A DNA stretch of 64,000 bases from Microlunatus phosphovorus NM-1 (GCF_000270245.1 NC_015635.1:2480001-2544000), one strand, 5' to 3'; shown: positions 40,547 through 49,527, counted from the first letter of the stretch. Program-made: numbers and translations. The notes: generated by a model from the sequence alone, not told the origin.

Positions 40547-41722
40547 TCAGATCTCGTCTGTGCGGCGTAGGCGGTCGTACGCGGTCAGCTCGGCAGCCAG
40601 GCGTTCCCTGCTCCAGCCCTCGTCCAGCGCGCCCTGGACCAGCTGGGCCTGGGACAGCGGCGTGAGCCCGTCCACGTTGGAGTCCAGGTCGAGGTTGGTC
40701 GGGAAGGGATATCCTTCCGCCGCACAGGCCAGTGCGTTGGCGAGCGTGTCGGCGGCCACACCCGCGGCCCTGCGCGCCGCGAGCACAGGATAGATCGCCC
40801 GGGACACCTTGGCTCGGTCGATGGTCTCCATCGCCCGGCCGAACGCCGACGACACCTGCAGCAGATTCGCCATCCGCTGCACGTCCGCGGACACGTTGGT
40901 GCCGGCACCGTGGAAGAGCGCCGGGTTGAAGAAGACGCCGTCCCCCTTGGCCAGCGGCAGCTGGACATAGCGGCTGGCGAAGAACTCGCGGAACTCCGGC
41001 AGCCGCCACGCCAGATAGCCCGGCCCGTAGGCATGCGAATAGGGCAGATACATCGTCGGCCCGGACTCGATCGGCATGTCCGAGTGGGCGACGGCACCCT
41101 GCAAGGTGAGCACCGGCGACAGCAGGTGGACGTGAGCCGGGAAGCGAGCTGCAGTCTCGTTCGTGAGAAAACCGAGGTGGTAGTCGCGGTGCGGGTCCTG
41201 TGCCTTTCCGCCCGGCCGGACGACATTCACCTGCGAGGTCAGCTGGTATCCAGGACCCAGCCAGGCGGAGCTGACCAGGGCCAGGATGTCGTTGCCGTAG
41301 TAGTCGACGAAGGTGTCGGGATCGCGTACCGCCAGCTTCTCCAGCGCGTTCCAGATCCGATCGTTGGCACCCGCCTTGGCGAAGTGATCATTGCGACCGC
41401 CACCGGCCTCCTTCTCGGCGGCGATGATCTCTTCGAAGGCTTCGGTGGCCCGATCCAGCACCGCGGTGTCCGGGAAAGCGCCCGAGAACGCCACTACGCC
41501 CGGCCCGGCGGTCAGCGCCCGGACCAGCTCGGCCTCGACCGCCAACCGACCCGTGTGGTGAGCGATCGCCTTTCGCACGGCAGCGGCGTCGTAGACGAGG
41601 ACGTTCTTCTCGACGGCACTCGCGTACGGATAGTCGACGAGCTCGGTGACCTGGTCGACCAGCGCAGCGAAGTCGGCCAGTGAACAGTCGGCTTCGGTGA
41701 ACCGCGCGGTCGTCTCAGTCAA
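40547..41722 (-). CDS. Phytanoyl-CoA dioxygenase (PhyH) family protein
   Basis: A 391-residue Fe(II)/2-oxoglutarate-dependent oxygenase. The metal triad is His178 and Asp180 in DPHRDYHLGF and His271 in LFHGAGTNVS, and Arg283 is a candidate for binding 2-oxoglutarate. GDGVFFNPALFH and SGPTMYLPYSHAYGPG are typical of the family. TTG 41722 is taken as start because GAGGAG lies six bases upstream; a longer frame is open but unconserved. It lies downstream of a TIM-barrel gene with a strong hairpin between them, in a carbohydrate-use region, so it may hydroxylate a small polyol-like or osmolyte substrate. That is inference. Confidence 0.78.
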   Translation of the reverse strand: MTETTARFTEADCSLADFAALVDQVTELVDYPYASAVEKNVLVYDAAAVRKAIAHHTGRLAVEAELVRALTAGPGVVAFSGAFPDTAVLDRATEAFEEIIAAEKEAGGGRNDHFAKAGANDRIWNALEKLAVRDPDTFVDYYGNDILALVSSAWLGPGYQLTSQVNVVRPGGKAQDPHRDYHLGFLTNETAARFPAHVHLLSPVLTLQGAVAHSDMPIESGPTMYLPYSHAYGPGYLAWRLPEFREFFASRYVQLPLAKGDGVFFNPALFHGAGTNVSADVQRMANLLQVSSAFGRAMETIDRAKVSRAIYPVLAARRAAGVAADTLANALACAAEGYPFPTNLDLDSNVDGLTPLSQAQLVQGALDEGWSRERLAAELTAYDRLRRTDEI

Positions 41723-41753
41723 CGCGGTCTCCTCGGATCGGGGCGCAGCGAAT

Positions 41754-41779
41754 GCGGCGGCTTGCGGGCAAGCCGCCGC
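41754..41779. terminator. 11-bp perfect hairpin with 4-base loop
   Basis: GCGGCGGCTTG and CAAGCCGCCGC pair around CGGG. It lies between the stop of the TIM-barrel gene (41832) and the start of the PhyH gene (41722), both on the minus strand. It could terminate most upstream transcripts or lower the expression of the PhyH gene. There is no T-run. Confidence 0.6.
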
Positions 41780-41831
41780 ACACGCTAGTCGCAGATCCGC
41801 GTCCTGGACAGTCGGACGCCGCGAGTGACAG

Positions 41832-42719
41832 CTACATACAGCTGGACAGATAGGTGTAGGTCCGCCGGGCGATGGGCAGCGGACGGTCGGGACTGCAGGG
41901 ATACATGTCCTGCTCGACGATGGCGAACAGCTGCTGCGGCAGCTGCTCGGCGGCCTGCAGCACCTCGGCGAGATCCGGTACGCCGGCCGGCGGCTCGACC
42001 ATGATGTCCATCCGGACGGTCTGGGAGAACGAGATGTCCTCGGCCACGGCGCGGGCCGCAAGCTCGGGGTCGACCTGCTTGAGATGCAGATAGCCGATCC
42101 GCTCCGGGTACTTGGTGATCAACTCGACGGAGTCGCCGCCGTAGTAGGCGACATGTCCGGTGTCGAGACACAGATTGACGTACGCCGGGTCGGTGTCCTC
42201 CAGGAAGCGCTCGATGTCCGGCTGATAGCCCACGTGACTGTCGGCATGTGAGTGGAACTGGGAATGCACGCCGTACTCCTCGAGCATCCGCCTGCCCAGC
42301 TCGTTGTGCCCCTCGGTGAGCGCGGTCCACTGCTCAGTGGTGAGCCGGCGCGACTCCTTCTCGTTGCCGGTCAGATCGTCGCGCCACAGGTCGGGGATGA
42401 CGACCAGGTGCTCGGCGCCCATGGCCGCGGTCAGCGCGGCGATGGGAGCGACGTGAGCCCAGGCCGCCTCGATGGTGTCGGGGTGCTGCAGCCGGGCGAA
42501 GGTCGTGCCGCCGGACACCTTGAGCCGACGCGCGCCGAGCTCATCGGCCAGCTGGATCGGATCGGTCGGAAGATAGCCGTACGCGCCGATCTCGATCCAC
42601 TCGTAGCCGGCCTGGACGACCTCGTCCAAGAAGCGGCTCGCGGGTGTCTGGTGCGGGTCCTCGGCGAACCAGATGCCCCAGGAGTCGGGGGCGGTGCCGA
42701 GGACGACATTCTTGGCCAT
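41832..42719 (-). CDS. TIM-barrel sugar isomerase/epimerase family protein
   Basis: A 295-residue xylose-isomerase-like TIM barrel, related to IolE/IolH and AP endonuclease 2 folds. Metal-site segments are visible: YEWIEIGAYGYLPTDP, FHSHADSHVGY, NLCLDTGHVAYYGG and DIMVEPPAGVPD. The start APDSWGIWFAEDP is typical of a subgroup in inositol- and polyol-use clusters. It is not a clear inosose dehydratase, so no symbol is given. It diverges from the transketolase module over a 112-bp gap that has two inverted repeats. Confidence 0.82.
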   Translation of the reverse strand: MAKNVVLGTAPDSWGIWFAEDPHQTPASRFLDEVVQAGYEWIEIGAYGYLPTDPIQLADELGARRLKVSGGTTFARLQHPDTIEAAWAHVAPIAALTAAMGAEHLVVIPDLWRDDLTGNEKESRRLTTEQWTALTEGHNELGRRMLEEYGVHSQFHSHADSHVGYQPDIERFLEDTDPAYVNLCLDTGHVAYYGGDSVELITKYPERIGYLHLKQVDPELAARAVAEDISFSQTVRMDIMVEPPAGVPDLAEVLQAAEQLPQQLFAIVEQDMYPCSPDRPLPIARRTYTYLSSCM

Positions 42720-42730
42720 GGGGCTCCTCG

Positions 42731-42780
42731 TCGAGAAGACAGCTAGAAATCTCGATTATTGCTGGATGGACAGACTGTCC
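42731..42780. promoter_or_regulatory. Inverted repeats in the divergent TIM/transketolase promoter
   Basis: TCGAGA (42731-42736) and TCTCGA (42750-42755) form one inverted repeat; GGACAG-A-CTGTCC (42768-42780) is a perfect second one. They lie in the 112-bp region between the two divergent starts, which is otherwise AT-richer than the genes. They are candidate operators for one of the two IclR regulators at the end of the module. The link is by position only. Confidence 0.45.
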
Positions 42781-42831
42781 GCAAATCGGTAAGTTCGCTG
42801 CTGTGATGTTCGCCGATCAGCAGGAGGTGTC

Positions 42832-43779
42832 GTGGTGACAGCCGACCCAGGCGTCCCCGTCGTCAGTGACGATCTGCCGGCCCTGGCCAGGCAGGCGCGC
42901 TGGCAGGTGGTCAAGACCGTGACCAGCAGCAAGGCCGGGCACATCGGCGGTCCGCTGTCCATGATGGACCTGCTGGTGAGTCTGTACTTCCGGCAGCTGA
43001 ACATCCGTCCGGAGGAACCGGACTGGGCCGATCGGGACCGATTCGTGCTGTCCAAGGGACACGCCGCGATCGGGCTGTACGCCGTGCTGGCGCTGCGTGG
43101 CTTTCTGCCGCTGGACGAGCTGCCGACCTTCGACAAGGGCGACTCGCGGCTCCAGGGGCACCCCGACGTCACCCGGCTGCCCGGCCTCGACTCCTCCACC
43201 GGCTCCCTCGGACAGGGACTGTCGGTCGGGGTCGGGATGGCCCTGGGCGCTCGGCTGGCGAAGAAGCCTTTCCATACCTGGGTGCTGCTCGGCGACGGTG
43301 AGATCCAGGAGGGCATGGTGTGGGAGGCCGTCCAGGTCGCCGCCCGCTACCGGCTGTCCAACCTGACCGCGATCATCGATCGCAACGGTCTGCAGCAGTT
43401 CGGTCTGCCGTCGAGCGAGGACACCGTACGTACCGACCGCGGTGATCGGCGCGACCCGTGGTTCGGGGTTGATCTGGCGGCGGTGTTCACTGCGTTCGGC
43501 TGGCGGGTGCTCGAGATCGACGGGCACGACTACGGCCAGATCGACAACGCGTACGCGCTCGCGCAAGCCGGTGACCATGCCGATCGCCCGACGGTGATCA
43601 TCGCCCACACTGTGAAGGGCAAGGGTCTGTCCCTGGCCGAGGGCGTGCACACCTGGCACAGCATCGTGCCCAGTGCCGAGGACTTCGAGCGCGCCCGGCA
43701 GGAGTTGGAGCCCGATGAGCTCGAGCTGCTGGACGCCCATGCCACCTCGGCGCCGACGATGAACGGAGCTTCAGCATGA
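42832..43779 (+). CDS. Transketolase N-terminal subunit
   Basis: A 315-residue protein with the diphosphate-binding half of transketolase. The thiamine motif is GDGEIQEGMVWEA (154-166) with Asn185 in IIDRNG. Conserved histidines are His37 in SKAGHIGG, His77 in SKGHAAIG and His110 in LQGHPD. The start is GTG 42832, with GGAGGTG just upstream. The second half is encoded by the next gene, which overlaps by 4 bp. Split transketolases of this type often serve special sugar pathways, for example apulose-4-phosphate or sulfo-sugar cleavage, rather than the pentose phosphate pathway. Confidence 0.9.
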   Translation: MVTADPGVPVVSDDLPALARQARWQVVKTVTSSKAGHIGGPLSMMDLLVSLYFRQLNIRPEEPDWADRDRFVLSKGHAAIGLYAVLALRGFLPLDELPTFDKGDSRLQGHPDVTRLPGLDSSTGSLGQGLSVGVGMALGARLAKKPFHTWVLLGDGEIQEGMVWEAVQVAARYRLSNLTAIIDRNGLQQFGLPSSEDTVRTDRGDRRDPWFGVDLAAVFTAFGWRVLEIDGHDYGQIDNAYALAQAGDHADRPTVIIAHTVKGKGLSLAEGVHTWHSIVPSAEDFERARQELEPDELELLDAHATSAPTMNGASA

Positions 43780-44711
43780 CGGCGATGCGTGACGTCTGGG
43801 GCGAGAAGCTGGTCCAGCTCGGTGACGCCGACCCACGGACGGTGGTGCTGGACGGCGATCTGGCCAACTCGACCAAGGCCGACAAATTCGCCAAGGCGCA
43901 TCCGGACCGGTTCTTCCAAATGGGTATCGCCGAGCAGAACCTGATCGGCGCCGCGGCCGGCCTGGCCTCCGTCGGGTATGTGCCGTGGACGTCCTCGTTC
44001 GCGGTGTTCTTCACCCATCGGGCCGTCGACCCGATCCGGATGCTGGTGGCGCAGAGTCACGCGAACGTCAAGATCGCCGGCTCGTATGCCGGTCTGCTGA
44101 TCGGCGCGGTCGGCAAGACGCATCTGGACATCCAGGATCTGGCGATCATGCGTGCCATGCCCGACATGACGGTGCTGTCCCCGGGGGACAATCACGAGCT
44201 GGTGGCGATGATGGACTGGGCGCAGGCCAACGACGGCCCGGTGTATCTGCGGCTGACCCGCGGTGCGGTGCCGGACCTGTTCGACGCCGAGTACGTCTTC
44301 GAGCCCGGCTCCGTGCGCGAGCTGCAAGCCGGTGGCGAGGTGGCGCTGGTCTCGACCGGGCCGCAGACCTCCCGGGTGCTGGCGGCGGCCGAGCTGCTGG
44401 CTGAGGCCGGCGTCCAGCCGACCGTGCTCCACCTGCCGTGCCTGAAGCCGCTGGACGAGGCGGCACTGCTGAGCGCGCTGGCCGGTCATGACCTGATCGT
44501 GACCGTCGAGGAGCACTCGATCCACGGAGGACTGGGTGGTCTGGTGGCCGAGGTGCTCACCGCGGCGGGCGCGGCACCCAGGATCGATCGGATCGGGATC
44601 CAGGACACCTGGGGTGAATCCGCCGGCGACGACTTCCTGCTCGCCAAGCACGGACTGTCCGCCGAATCGATCGCCAATCGGGTCCGCCGCAACCTCCCGA
44701 TCCGTCACTAG
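43776..44711 (+). CDS. Transketolase C-terminal subunit
   Basis: A 311-residue protein with the pyrimidine-binding and C-terminal domains. FFQMGIAEQNLIGAAAGLA contains the glutamate that activates the thiamine ring. KIAGSYAGLLIGAVGKTH and PVYLRLTRGAVPDLF follow, and the regulatory domain closes with TVEEHSIHGGLGG. With the previous gene it makes a complete transketolase. The donor and acceptor sugars are unknown; neighbours suggest a catabolic ketose phosphate or a carbocyclic intermediate. Confidence 0.9.
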   Translation: MTAMRDVWGEKLVQLGDADPRTVVLDGDLANSTKADKFAKAHPDRFFQMGIAEQNLIGAAAGLASVGYVPWTSSFAVFFTHRAVDPIRMLVAQSHANVKIAGSYAGLLIGAVGKTHLDIQDLAIMRAMPDMTVLSPGDNHELVAMMDWAQANDGPVYLRLTRGAVPDLFDAEYVFEPGSVRELQAGGEVALVSTGPQTSRVLAAAELLAEAGVQPTVLHLPCLKPLDEAALLSALAGHDLIVTVEEHSIHGGLGGLVAEVLTAAGAAPRIDRIGIQDTWGESAGDDFLLAKHGLSAESIANRVRRNLPIRH

Positions 44712-44723
44712 GAGGAGCAGGCG

Positions 44724-45755
44724 ATGTCGCACTCTGCCGCGGATTCCCCGTTGCGGATCGGCGTGCTCGGCACGGCCCGGATCAGCACTCTGGCAATCAT
44801 CGAGCCGGCTCACCGACTCGGCGCCCGGCTGGTGGCGGTGGCTGCTCGGGACCGGGATCGAGCCGCTGCCTGGGCGGACGCGAACGGGGTGGAGCGGGTC
44901 CTCGACAGCTATCAGCAGGTGATCGACGATCCCGAGGTGGAGGCGATCTACAACCCGCTGCCCAACAGCCTGCATGCACGGTGGAATGTCGCAGCACTGC
45001 GCGCGGGCAAACATGTGCTCACCGAGAAGCCGTTCGCTAGTAACGCCGTGGAGGCCGCACGGGTCCACGAGATCGCGCGAGGCTCGGATCGGGTGTTGTT
45101 CGAGGGCTTCCACTATGCCTATCACCCGATCTTCGCCCGGCTGCTGGAGCTGATCTCCGAGGGCTCCATCGGCGAGCTGCAGCACTTCCACGTGGCGATG
45201 GAGATGCCGGCCCCGCCGCCGGACGATCTGCGCTGGTCCTGGTCGCTGGCCGGGGGAGCGATCATGGACCTCGGCTGCTACGGCGTGCATGCCATCCGGA
45301 TGCTGGCCGCCGCCCAAGGCGGCACGCCGACCTTGCTGGAGGCCGACGCGGGTGAACGGGCCGGCTTGTCGCAGCTGGACGAGTGGGCGACTGCAACCTT
45401 CCGGCTGCCGAGCGGGGCCGAGGCCACCGCGACGGCGAACATGGACGGCCCGTGGAACCTCTCCATGACCGCCACCGGCACGTCGGGACGGGTTCGGCTG
45501 GCCAACCTCATCAACGTCCATGACGACGACCGGCTGATCATCAGCACCGACAGCGGAGGCGATCGAGTCGAGCACCTGGGCACGACCTCCACCTACACCT
45601 ATCAGCTCGCCGCGTTCACCAACGCGGTCCGTAGACACGCGCCCTACCTGACCACCACGGCTGACAGCATGGCGACGATGGAGCTCGTCGACGAGTGGTA
45701 TCGCCGGGCCGGCCTGCGACCACGCGAGGGCGATCTGAGGGGAGCGCAGCTATGA
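44724..45755 (+). CDS. Gfo/Idh/MocA family oxidoreductase
   Basis: A 343-residue NAD(P)-dependent dehydrogenase: LRIGVLGTARISTLAIIEPA (Rossmann start), YNPLPNSLHARWNVAAL, HVLTEKPFASNAVEAA with the EKP lysine, FEGFHYAYHPIF, and GAIMDLGCYGVHAIRML with the Asp and His of the active site. Its length fits the xylose/glucose-fructose dehydrogenase branch. ATG 44724 follows GGAGGAG. It overlaps the SDR gene by 4 bp. Confidence 0.88.
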   Translation: MSHSAADSPLRIGVLGTARISTLAIIEPAHRLGARLVAVAARDRDRAAAWADANGVERVLDSYQQVIDDPEVEAIYNPLPNSLHARWNVAALRAGKHVLTEKPFASNAVEAARVHEIARGSDRVLFEGFHYAYHPIFARLLELISEGSIGELQHFHVAMEMPAPPPDDLRWSWSLAGGAIMDLGCYGVHAIRMLAAAQGGTPTLLEADAGERAGLSQLDEWATATFRLPSGAEATATANMDGPWNLSMTATGTSGRVRLANLINVHDDDRLIISTDSGGDRVEHLGTTSTYTYQLAAFTNAVRRHAPYLTTTADSMATMELVDEWYRRAGLRPREGDLRGAQL

Positions 45756-46540
45756 CGACCGAGAACTGGCTCGGCGGCCAACATGTGCTGGTGAGCGGCG
45801 GCACTCAGGGCGTGGGTGCGGCGATCGTGCGGACGGCGGCCGCACGGGGTGCCGGCGCGATCACCGTCACCGGCCGCAGCGCCGACCTGGGTGGTGCGCT
45901 GGTCGCTGAGCTGGAAGCAGTCGGCACGCCGGCCCAGTTCCTGCGGGTCGATCTCAGCGACGTCGATCAGGCCCGCGCCTCGGTGGCGGGCGCGATCGAG
46001 GGGTTCGGGCACCTGGACTGTGTCGTCAACGCAGCCGGTCTCACCAGCCGCGGCACGATGCTGGACACCACGCCCGAGCTGTTCGACGCCCACATCGCGA
46101 TCAATCTCAAGGCACCGTTCTTCATCATGGCCGACACGATCCGGCACCTCCGGGAGCGTGGCGTTCCCGGCAGCATCGTCAACATCATCTCGATCGCCGA
46201 GGTGGGCGGGCAGCCATACCTGGCGCCGTACGTCGCCGCCAAAGCCGGCTTGGCCGGTCTGACCCGCAATGCCGCGTACGCCCACCGGTGGGACAAGATC
46301 CGGATCAACGGCATCGACATCGGTTGGACCGCCACCGAAGGCGAGGGCAGGATCCAGCGCCAGGCACACGGGGCAGGCGACGACTGGCTGGCCAAGGCCG
46401 ATGCCTCGGTGCCGATGGGCCGAATCAGCCGCCCCGACGATCTCGCGGAGTTCGCCGTCTTCCTCTTGTCCGAACGCGCTGGTGTGGTCACCGGTTCGGT
46501 CATCGACTGGGACCAGCAAGTCATCGGAGGACAGGACTAG
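45752..46540 (+). CDS. SDR family oxidoreductase
   Basis: A 262-residue classical short-chain dehydrogenase: cofactor motif LVSGGTQGVGAAIVR, NAAGLTSRG, NIISIAEVGG with the catalytic Ser, YVAAKAGLAGL with Tyr and Lys, and INGIDIGWTATEG. The C-terminal ITGSVIDWDQ-like end (VVTGSVIDWDQQVIGG) is normal. ATG 45752 overlaps the previous stop. The substrate is presumably a sugar, a polyol or the product of the neighbouring Gfo/Idh/MocA enzyme. Confidence 0.88.
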   Translation: MTTENWLGGQHVLVSGGTQGVGAAIVRTAAARGAGAITVTGRSADLGGALVAELEAVGTPAQFLRVDLSDVDQARASVAGAIEGFGHLDCVVNAAGLTSRGTMLDTTPELFDAHIAINLKAPFFIMADTIRHLRERGVPGSIVNIISIAEVGGQPYLAPYVAAKAGLAGLTRNAAYAHRWDKIRINGIDIGWTATEGEGRIQRQAHGAGDDWLAKADASVPMGRISRPDDLAEFAVFLLSERAGVVTGSVIDWDQQVIGGQD

Positions 46541-47391
46541 TGACAACCACCACGCCGGATCTCGTCGCGACGTGCTGGACCAGTGCCGGCAATGTCGGCC
46601 CGCTCGACACGTCTGAGGCCAGTCCGATCCCGGTCCTCGAACGCGTTCGAGCCGTCGGTGCGACCGGGTGGATGGGGATGGGCCTGGTCTATGACGACCT
46701 GCTGGTCGTCCAGGACACGATCGGTTTCGCGGAGCTTCGCAGGCACGCCCACGCTGCGGGACTGAGGCACCTCGAGGTCGAACTGGCCACGGGCTGGTGG
46801 CGTACCGAGGACCAGTCCTGGCGGGACAAATGGAATCTGCTGCTCGAGGCAGCCACGGAGCTGGGCGCGGCGTTCATCAAGATCGGCACGGAGTTCGGGG
46901 AACCGGTCACTGACCTCACGATGTTCGTCGACCCGCTCCGCAGCCTCGCCGACGAGGCGGCGGCAGCCGGCACCCGGGTCGCACTCGAGCCGCTGCCCTT
47001 CGGGCTGATCGCGTCGATGCCGCAAGGTGCCGAGCTGATCCGAGCGGTGGATCACCCGGCTGCCGGGCTGCTCGTCGACTACTGGCACGTGTTCCGTGCC
47101 GGCACCTCGTTGGGCGAACTGGCGGACTGCCTGGATCCGAGCATCGTGTTCGGAATCGAACTATGTGACGCGCGTGCCGAGGTGGTCGGGACGCTGTTCG
47201 AAGACACGCGCGACCGCCGCACGCTTGTCGGACAGGGCGATCAGGACGTGGCCGGGTTCATCCGCACCATGCGTGACATCGGCTACACCGGGCCGTGGGG
47301 AGTCGAGATCTTGTCGTCCGAACACCGCCAGCGCCCGCTCTGGGACGCCTTGCGAGCGGCCTACAGCACCGCGCTGCAAGCCTTCGAGTGA
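46540..47391 (+). CDS. TIM-barrel sugar isomerase/epimerase family protein
   Basis: A 283-residue xylose-isomerase-like barrel. Segments with likely metal ligands are HLEVELATGWW, FIKIGTEFGEP, VALEPLPFGLI, GLLVDYWHVFRAG, FGIELCDARAE, and WGVEILSSEHRQRPL. The start GTG 46540 shares a base with the SDR stop. It is the last catabolic gene of the module before the regulators. It may isomerise, epimerise or dehydrate the sugar intermediate handled by the adjacent enzymes. Confidence 0.8.
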   Translation: MTTTTPDLVATCWTSAGNVGPLDTSEASPIPVLERVRAVGATGWMGMGLVYDDLLVVQDTIGFAELRRHAHAAGLRHLEVELATGWWRTEDQSWRDKWNLLLEAATELGAAFIKIGTEFGEPVTDLTMFVDPLRSLADEAAAAGTRVALEPLPFGLIASMPQGAELIRAVDHPAAGLLVDYWHVFRAGTSLGELADCLDPSIVFGIELCDARAEVVGTLFEDTRDRRTLVGQGDQDVAGFIRTMRDIGYTGPWGVEILSSEHRQRPLWDALRAAYSTALQAFE

Positions 47392-47504
47392 ACTCGGCTC
47401 AGTAGCTGGGCGGTCGAGCTGCCCGGTCCAGTTGTCCGCCACGTGATAGTTTGTCTCTCGCAGGTGGGTCCGTAGCGGTGATCCATGACGATGAGAGGAT
47501 CACC

Positions 47505-48296
47505 GTGGTCGCCAAGGCTCGCGCCAGTGACAATGACGCCGCCGGGGTCGAGCTCCTCGCCAAGGTGGATGCGGTCGTCACCATCCTCGAACGGCGCGGC
47601 GAGACCAGCGCGGCTGACATCGCCGCCTTGACCGGAGAGCCGTTGAGTTCGGTCTATCGGCTGCTGCAGAGTCTGACCGGCCTCGGCTGGGTGGACCGAG
47701 GCTGGCGCCGAGGAACCTACCGGCTGGGGCTGTCGATGCTCACCTTGGGACGACGGCTGGAGGATCGGCTCGACATCCGGGAAGCCGCGCTGCCGACATT
47801 GCGCGCGCTGCTCGCCGACATCGGAGTGACCAGCTACCTCTGCGTACGCCGCGGTCCCCGTGCTGTCTGCGTGGAGCGGCTGGAGGGCCGGGCGGTGCAG
47901 TCGCTGGCGATGCAACTGGGCAGTTCGCTGCCGCTCTATTCCGGCGCGGCCCCGCGTTCGCTGCTGGCCTTCCTGCCCGTGGCCGAGCAGCAGACGGTGC
48001 TCGACGAGGCAAGCGACGTGGTTGGCGACCCGCCGCGACCGGCCCGATCGGTCATCGAGACAGACATCGACCAGGTACGCCGTCGCGGGTACGCGGTGTC
48101 CGACGGCGACGTGACGCCTGGCATCGCCGCCCTCGGCGCACCGGTGTTCAACCACCGCGGGGACCTGGTCGCGGCGATCTCGGTCAGCGGTCTGCGGGCC
48201 CAGGTGCTGGGTGACCAGGAGCGCCGCAACATCGAGCTCATCCGAGCCGGTGCGCAGGCGGTCAGCAAGGCGCTCGGTCAGGAGGATGGATCGTGA
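47505..48296 (+). CDS. IclR family transcriptional regulator (first of two)
   Basis: A 263-residue regulator. The winged helix covers ELLAKVDAVVTILERRGETS, DIAALTGEPLSSVYRLLQSL and GTYRLGLSMLTLG; the IclR effector domain covers about 100-255 (RGPRAVCVERLEGR, YSGAAPRSLLAFL, VTPGIAALGAPVFNHRG). GTG 47505 is chosen since GAGAGG is seven bases upstream; TTG 47451 and GTG 47478 are alternatives. It follows the TIM-barrel gene and overlaps the second IclR gene by 4 bp. It probably controls the module. Confidence 0.85.
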   Translation: MVAKARASDNDAAGVELLAKVDAVVTILERRGETSAADIAALTGEPLSSVYRLLQSLTGLGWVDRGWRRGTYRLGLSMLTLGRRLEDRLDIREAALPTLRALLADIGVTSYLCVRRGPRAVCVERLEGRAVQSLAMQLGSSLPLYSGAAPRSLLAFLPVAEQQTVLDEASDVVGDPPRPARSVIETDIDQVRRRGYAVSDGDVTPGIAALGAPVFNHRGDLVAAISVSGLRAQVLGDQERRNIELIRAGAQAVSKALGQEDGS

Positions 48297-49057
48297 GTGT
48301 CGAGCGGCCGATGGGCATCCTGCAGCGCTCGGACGCGCTGGTCCGGCTCCTCGCCGAGGAAGGTGCGCTCACCCCGGCGGAGATCGCCGAGCGAATCGAT
48401 ACCCCCCGTCCCACGGTCTACCGGCTGGCGGACGCGCTGGCCAGGATGGGTTTGACCGAGACGTTGCCGGGGACCCGGATTGCCCTGAGCCGGCGCTGGC
48501 TACGTCTCGGCGACGCCGCCCGGAGTTCCATGAGCGAATGGCAACTGGCGAGACCCATCCTGGACGGACTCGCCGCCTCGACCGGTCAGACCGTGTTCTT
48601 GTGCGTGCCGCGCGGAAGGGAGGGGGGCGGACAGGAGGCGGTCTGCATCGACTGTGCCCAGGGGCAGGCGTTCAATGTGTTGCTGCTGAAGCCCGGCCGG
48701 GCTTTGCCGCTGCATGCCGGGGCCGAAGGGCGGGTGACGCTGGCGTACGGGGTCTCTGACGTCGAGCAGTATCTCGTCGGTGCACCGTTCGCCGCCTACA
48801 ACCTGCGCACCCTGGTCACTGCCGAGGAACTGCGCCGCGATATCGCGGAAACCCGCGATCGTGGCTTCAGCATCTCCGATGAAGATGTGACCGACGGGAT
48901 CGGGGCGCTCGGCGCGCCACTGCGGACTTCGCGTACCGGTGCTTTCGCCGGCGCCCTGTCGATCGTCGGGCTCGCCGACCGGCTGACAGCACGCCGCGTC
49001 GAGCTGGCCGAAGCTCTGCTCGACGCGGCGGATGCGCTGTCTGCGACCCTTCCCTAG
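48293..49057 (+). CDS. IclR family transcriptional regulator (second of two)
   Basis: A 254-residue IclR protein: LQRSDALVRLLAEEGALTPA, EIAERIDTPRPTVYRLADAL, then the effector domain with TVFLCVPRGREGGGQEAV, LKPGRALPLHAGAEG, and VTDGIGALGAPLRTSR. It starts at GTG 48293 with GGAGGA upstream, coupled to the first IclR gene. Two IclR genes in a row are unusual; they differ clearly in sequence and are not a recent duplication. They may respond to different intermediates or form hetero-oligomers. Confidence 0.86.
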   Translation: MSVERPMGILQRSDALVRLLAEEGALTPAEIAERIDTPRPTVYRLADALARMGLTETLPGTRIALSRRWLRLGDAARSSMSEWQLARPILDGLAASTGQTVFLCVPRGREGGGQEAVCIDCAQGQAFNVLLLKPGRALPLHAGAEGRVTLAYGVSDVEQYLVGAPFAAYNLRTLVTAEELRRDIAETRDRGFSISDEDVTDGIGALGAPLRTSRTGAFAGALSIVGLADRLTARRVELAEALLDAADALSATLP

Positions 49058-49067
49058 CCGGCGTCTC

Positions 49068-49484
49068 CTAACCCGTGACTTGGCGGATGCCGGAGGGTAG
49101 TTCGAACGCGCCGCCGGACAACTCGCCCTCGGGCAGCTTGACCGCGACGACGGGGACCGGGGCGTTGAGCAGCAGGGTCTGGCTCATGCTGCCCAGGATG
49201 GCCTTGCCGACCGGCGTACGGCGTTTGATGCCGATGACCAGGCGAGTGGCTTCGCGGGCGGTGATCTCATCGAGGATCATATCCGCGGAGTCCTGATTGT
49301 CTTTGGCCCGGCGATCGACGACCTGGACGGTGACACCGCGGGTGTCGATGCCGGTCAGATCCAGTGTGGTGTTGGCCAGGTTGACCGCGACCACGTCGGT
49401 GCCGAACCGCTCCGCCTCGGTGATGGCCTGGACCAGAGCCAAATGGCCTTGGCGGTTGTCGGTGACGGCGGCGATGACAGTCAT
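49068..49484 (-). CDS. Universal stress protein family
   Basis: A 138-residue single UspA domain: MTVIAAVTDNRQGHLAL at the start, ILDEITAREATRLVIGIKR and GKAILGSMSQTLLLNAPVPVVAV. The G-2x-G-9x-G-S/T loop is partly kept (GIKRRTPVGKAILGSMSQ). It reads in the same direction as the MFS gene upstream, 43 bp after it, and so may belong to the transporter transcript. Role unknown. Confidence 0.85.
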   Translation of the reverse strand: MTVIAAVTDNRQGHLALVQAITEAERFGTDVVAVNLANTTLDLTGIDTRGVTVQVVDRRAKDNQDSADMILDEITAREATRLVIGIKRRTPVGKAILGSMSQTLLLNAPVPVVAVKLPEGELSGGAFELPSGIRQVTG

Positions 49485-49527
49485 GAGCGTAGCTCCTCAG
49501 CTTGACTCTCGGGATGGTTGGACAGTG

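Noticed and set aside
43530-45638. A 700-codon open frame on the minus strand
   Set aside because: It mirrors the transketolase and dehydrogenase genes, whose motifs are unmistakable on the plus strand.
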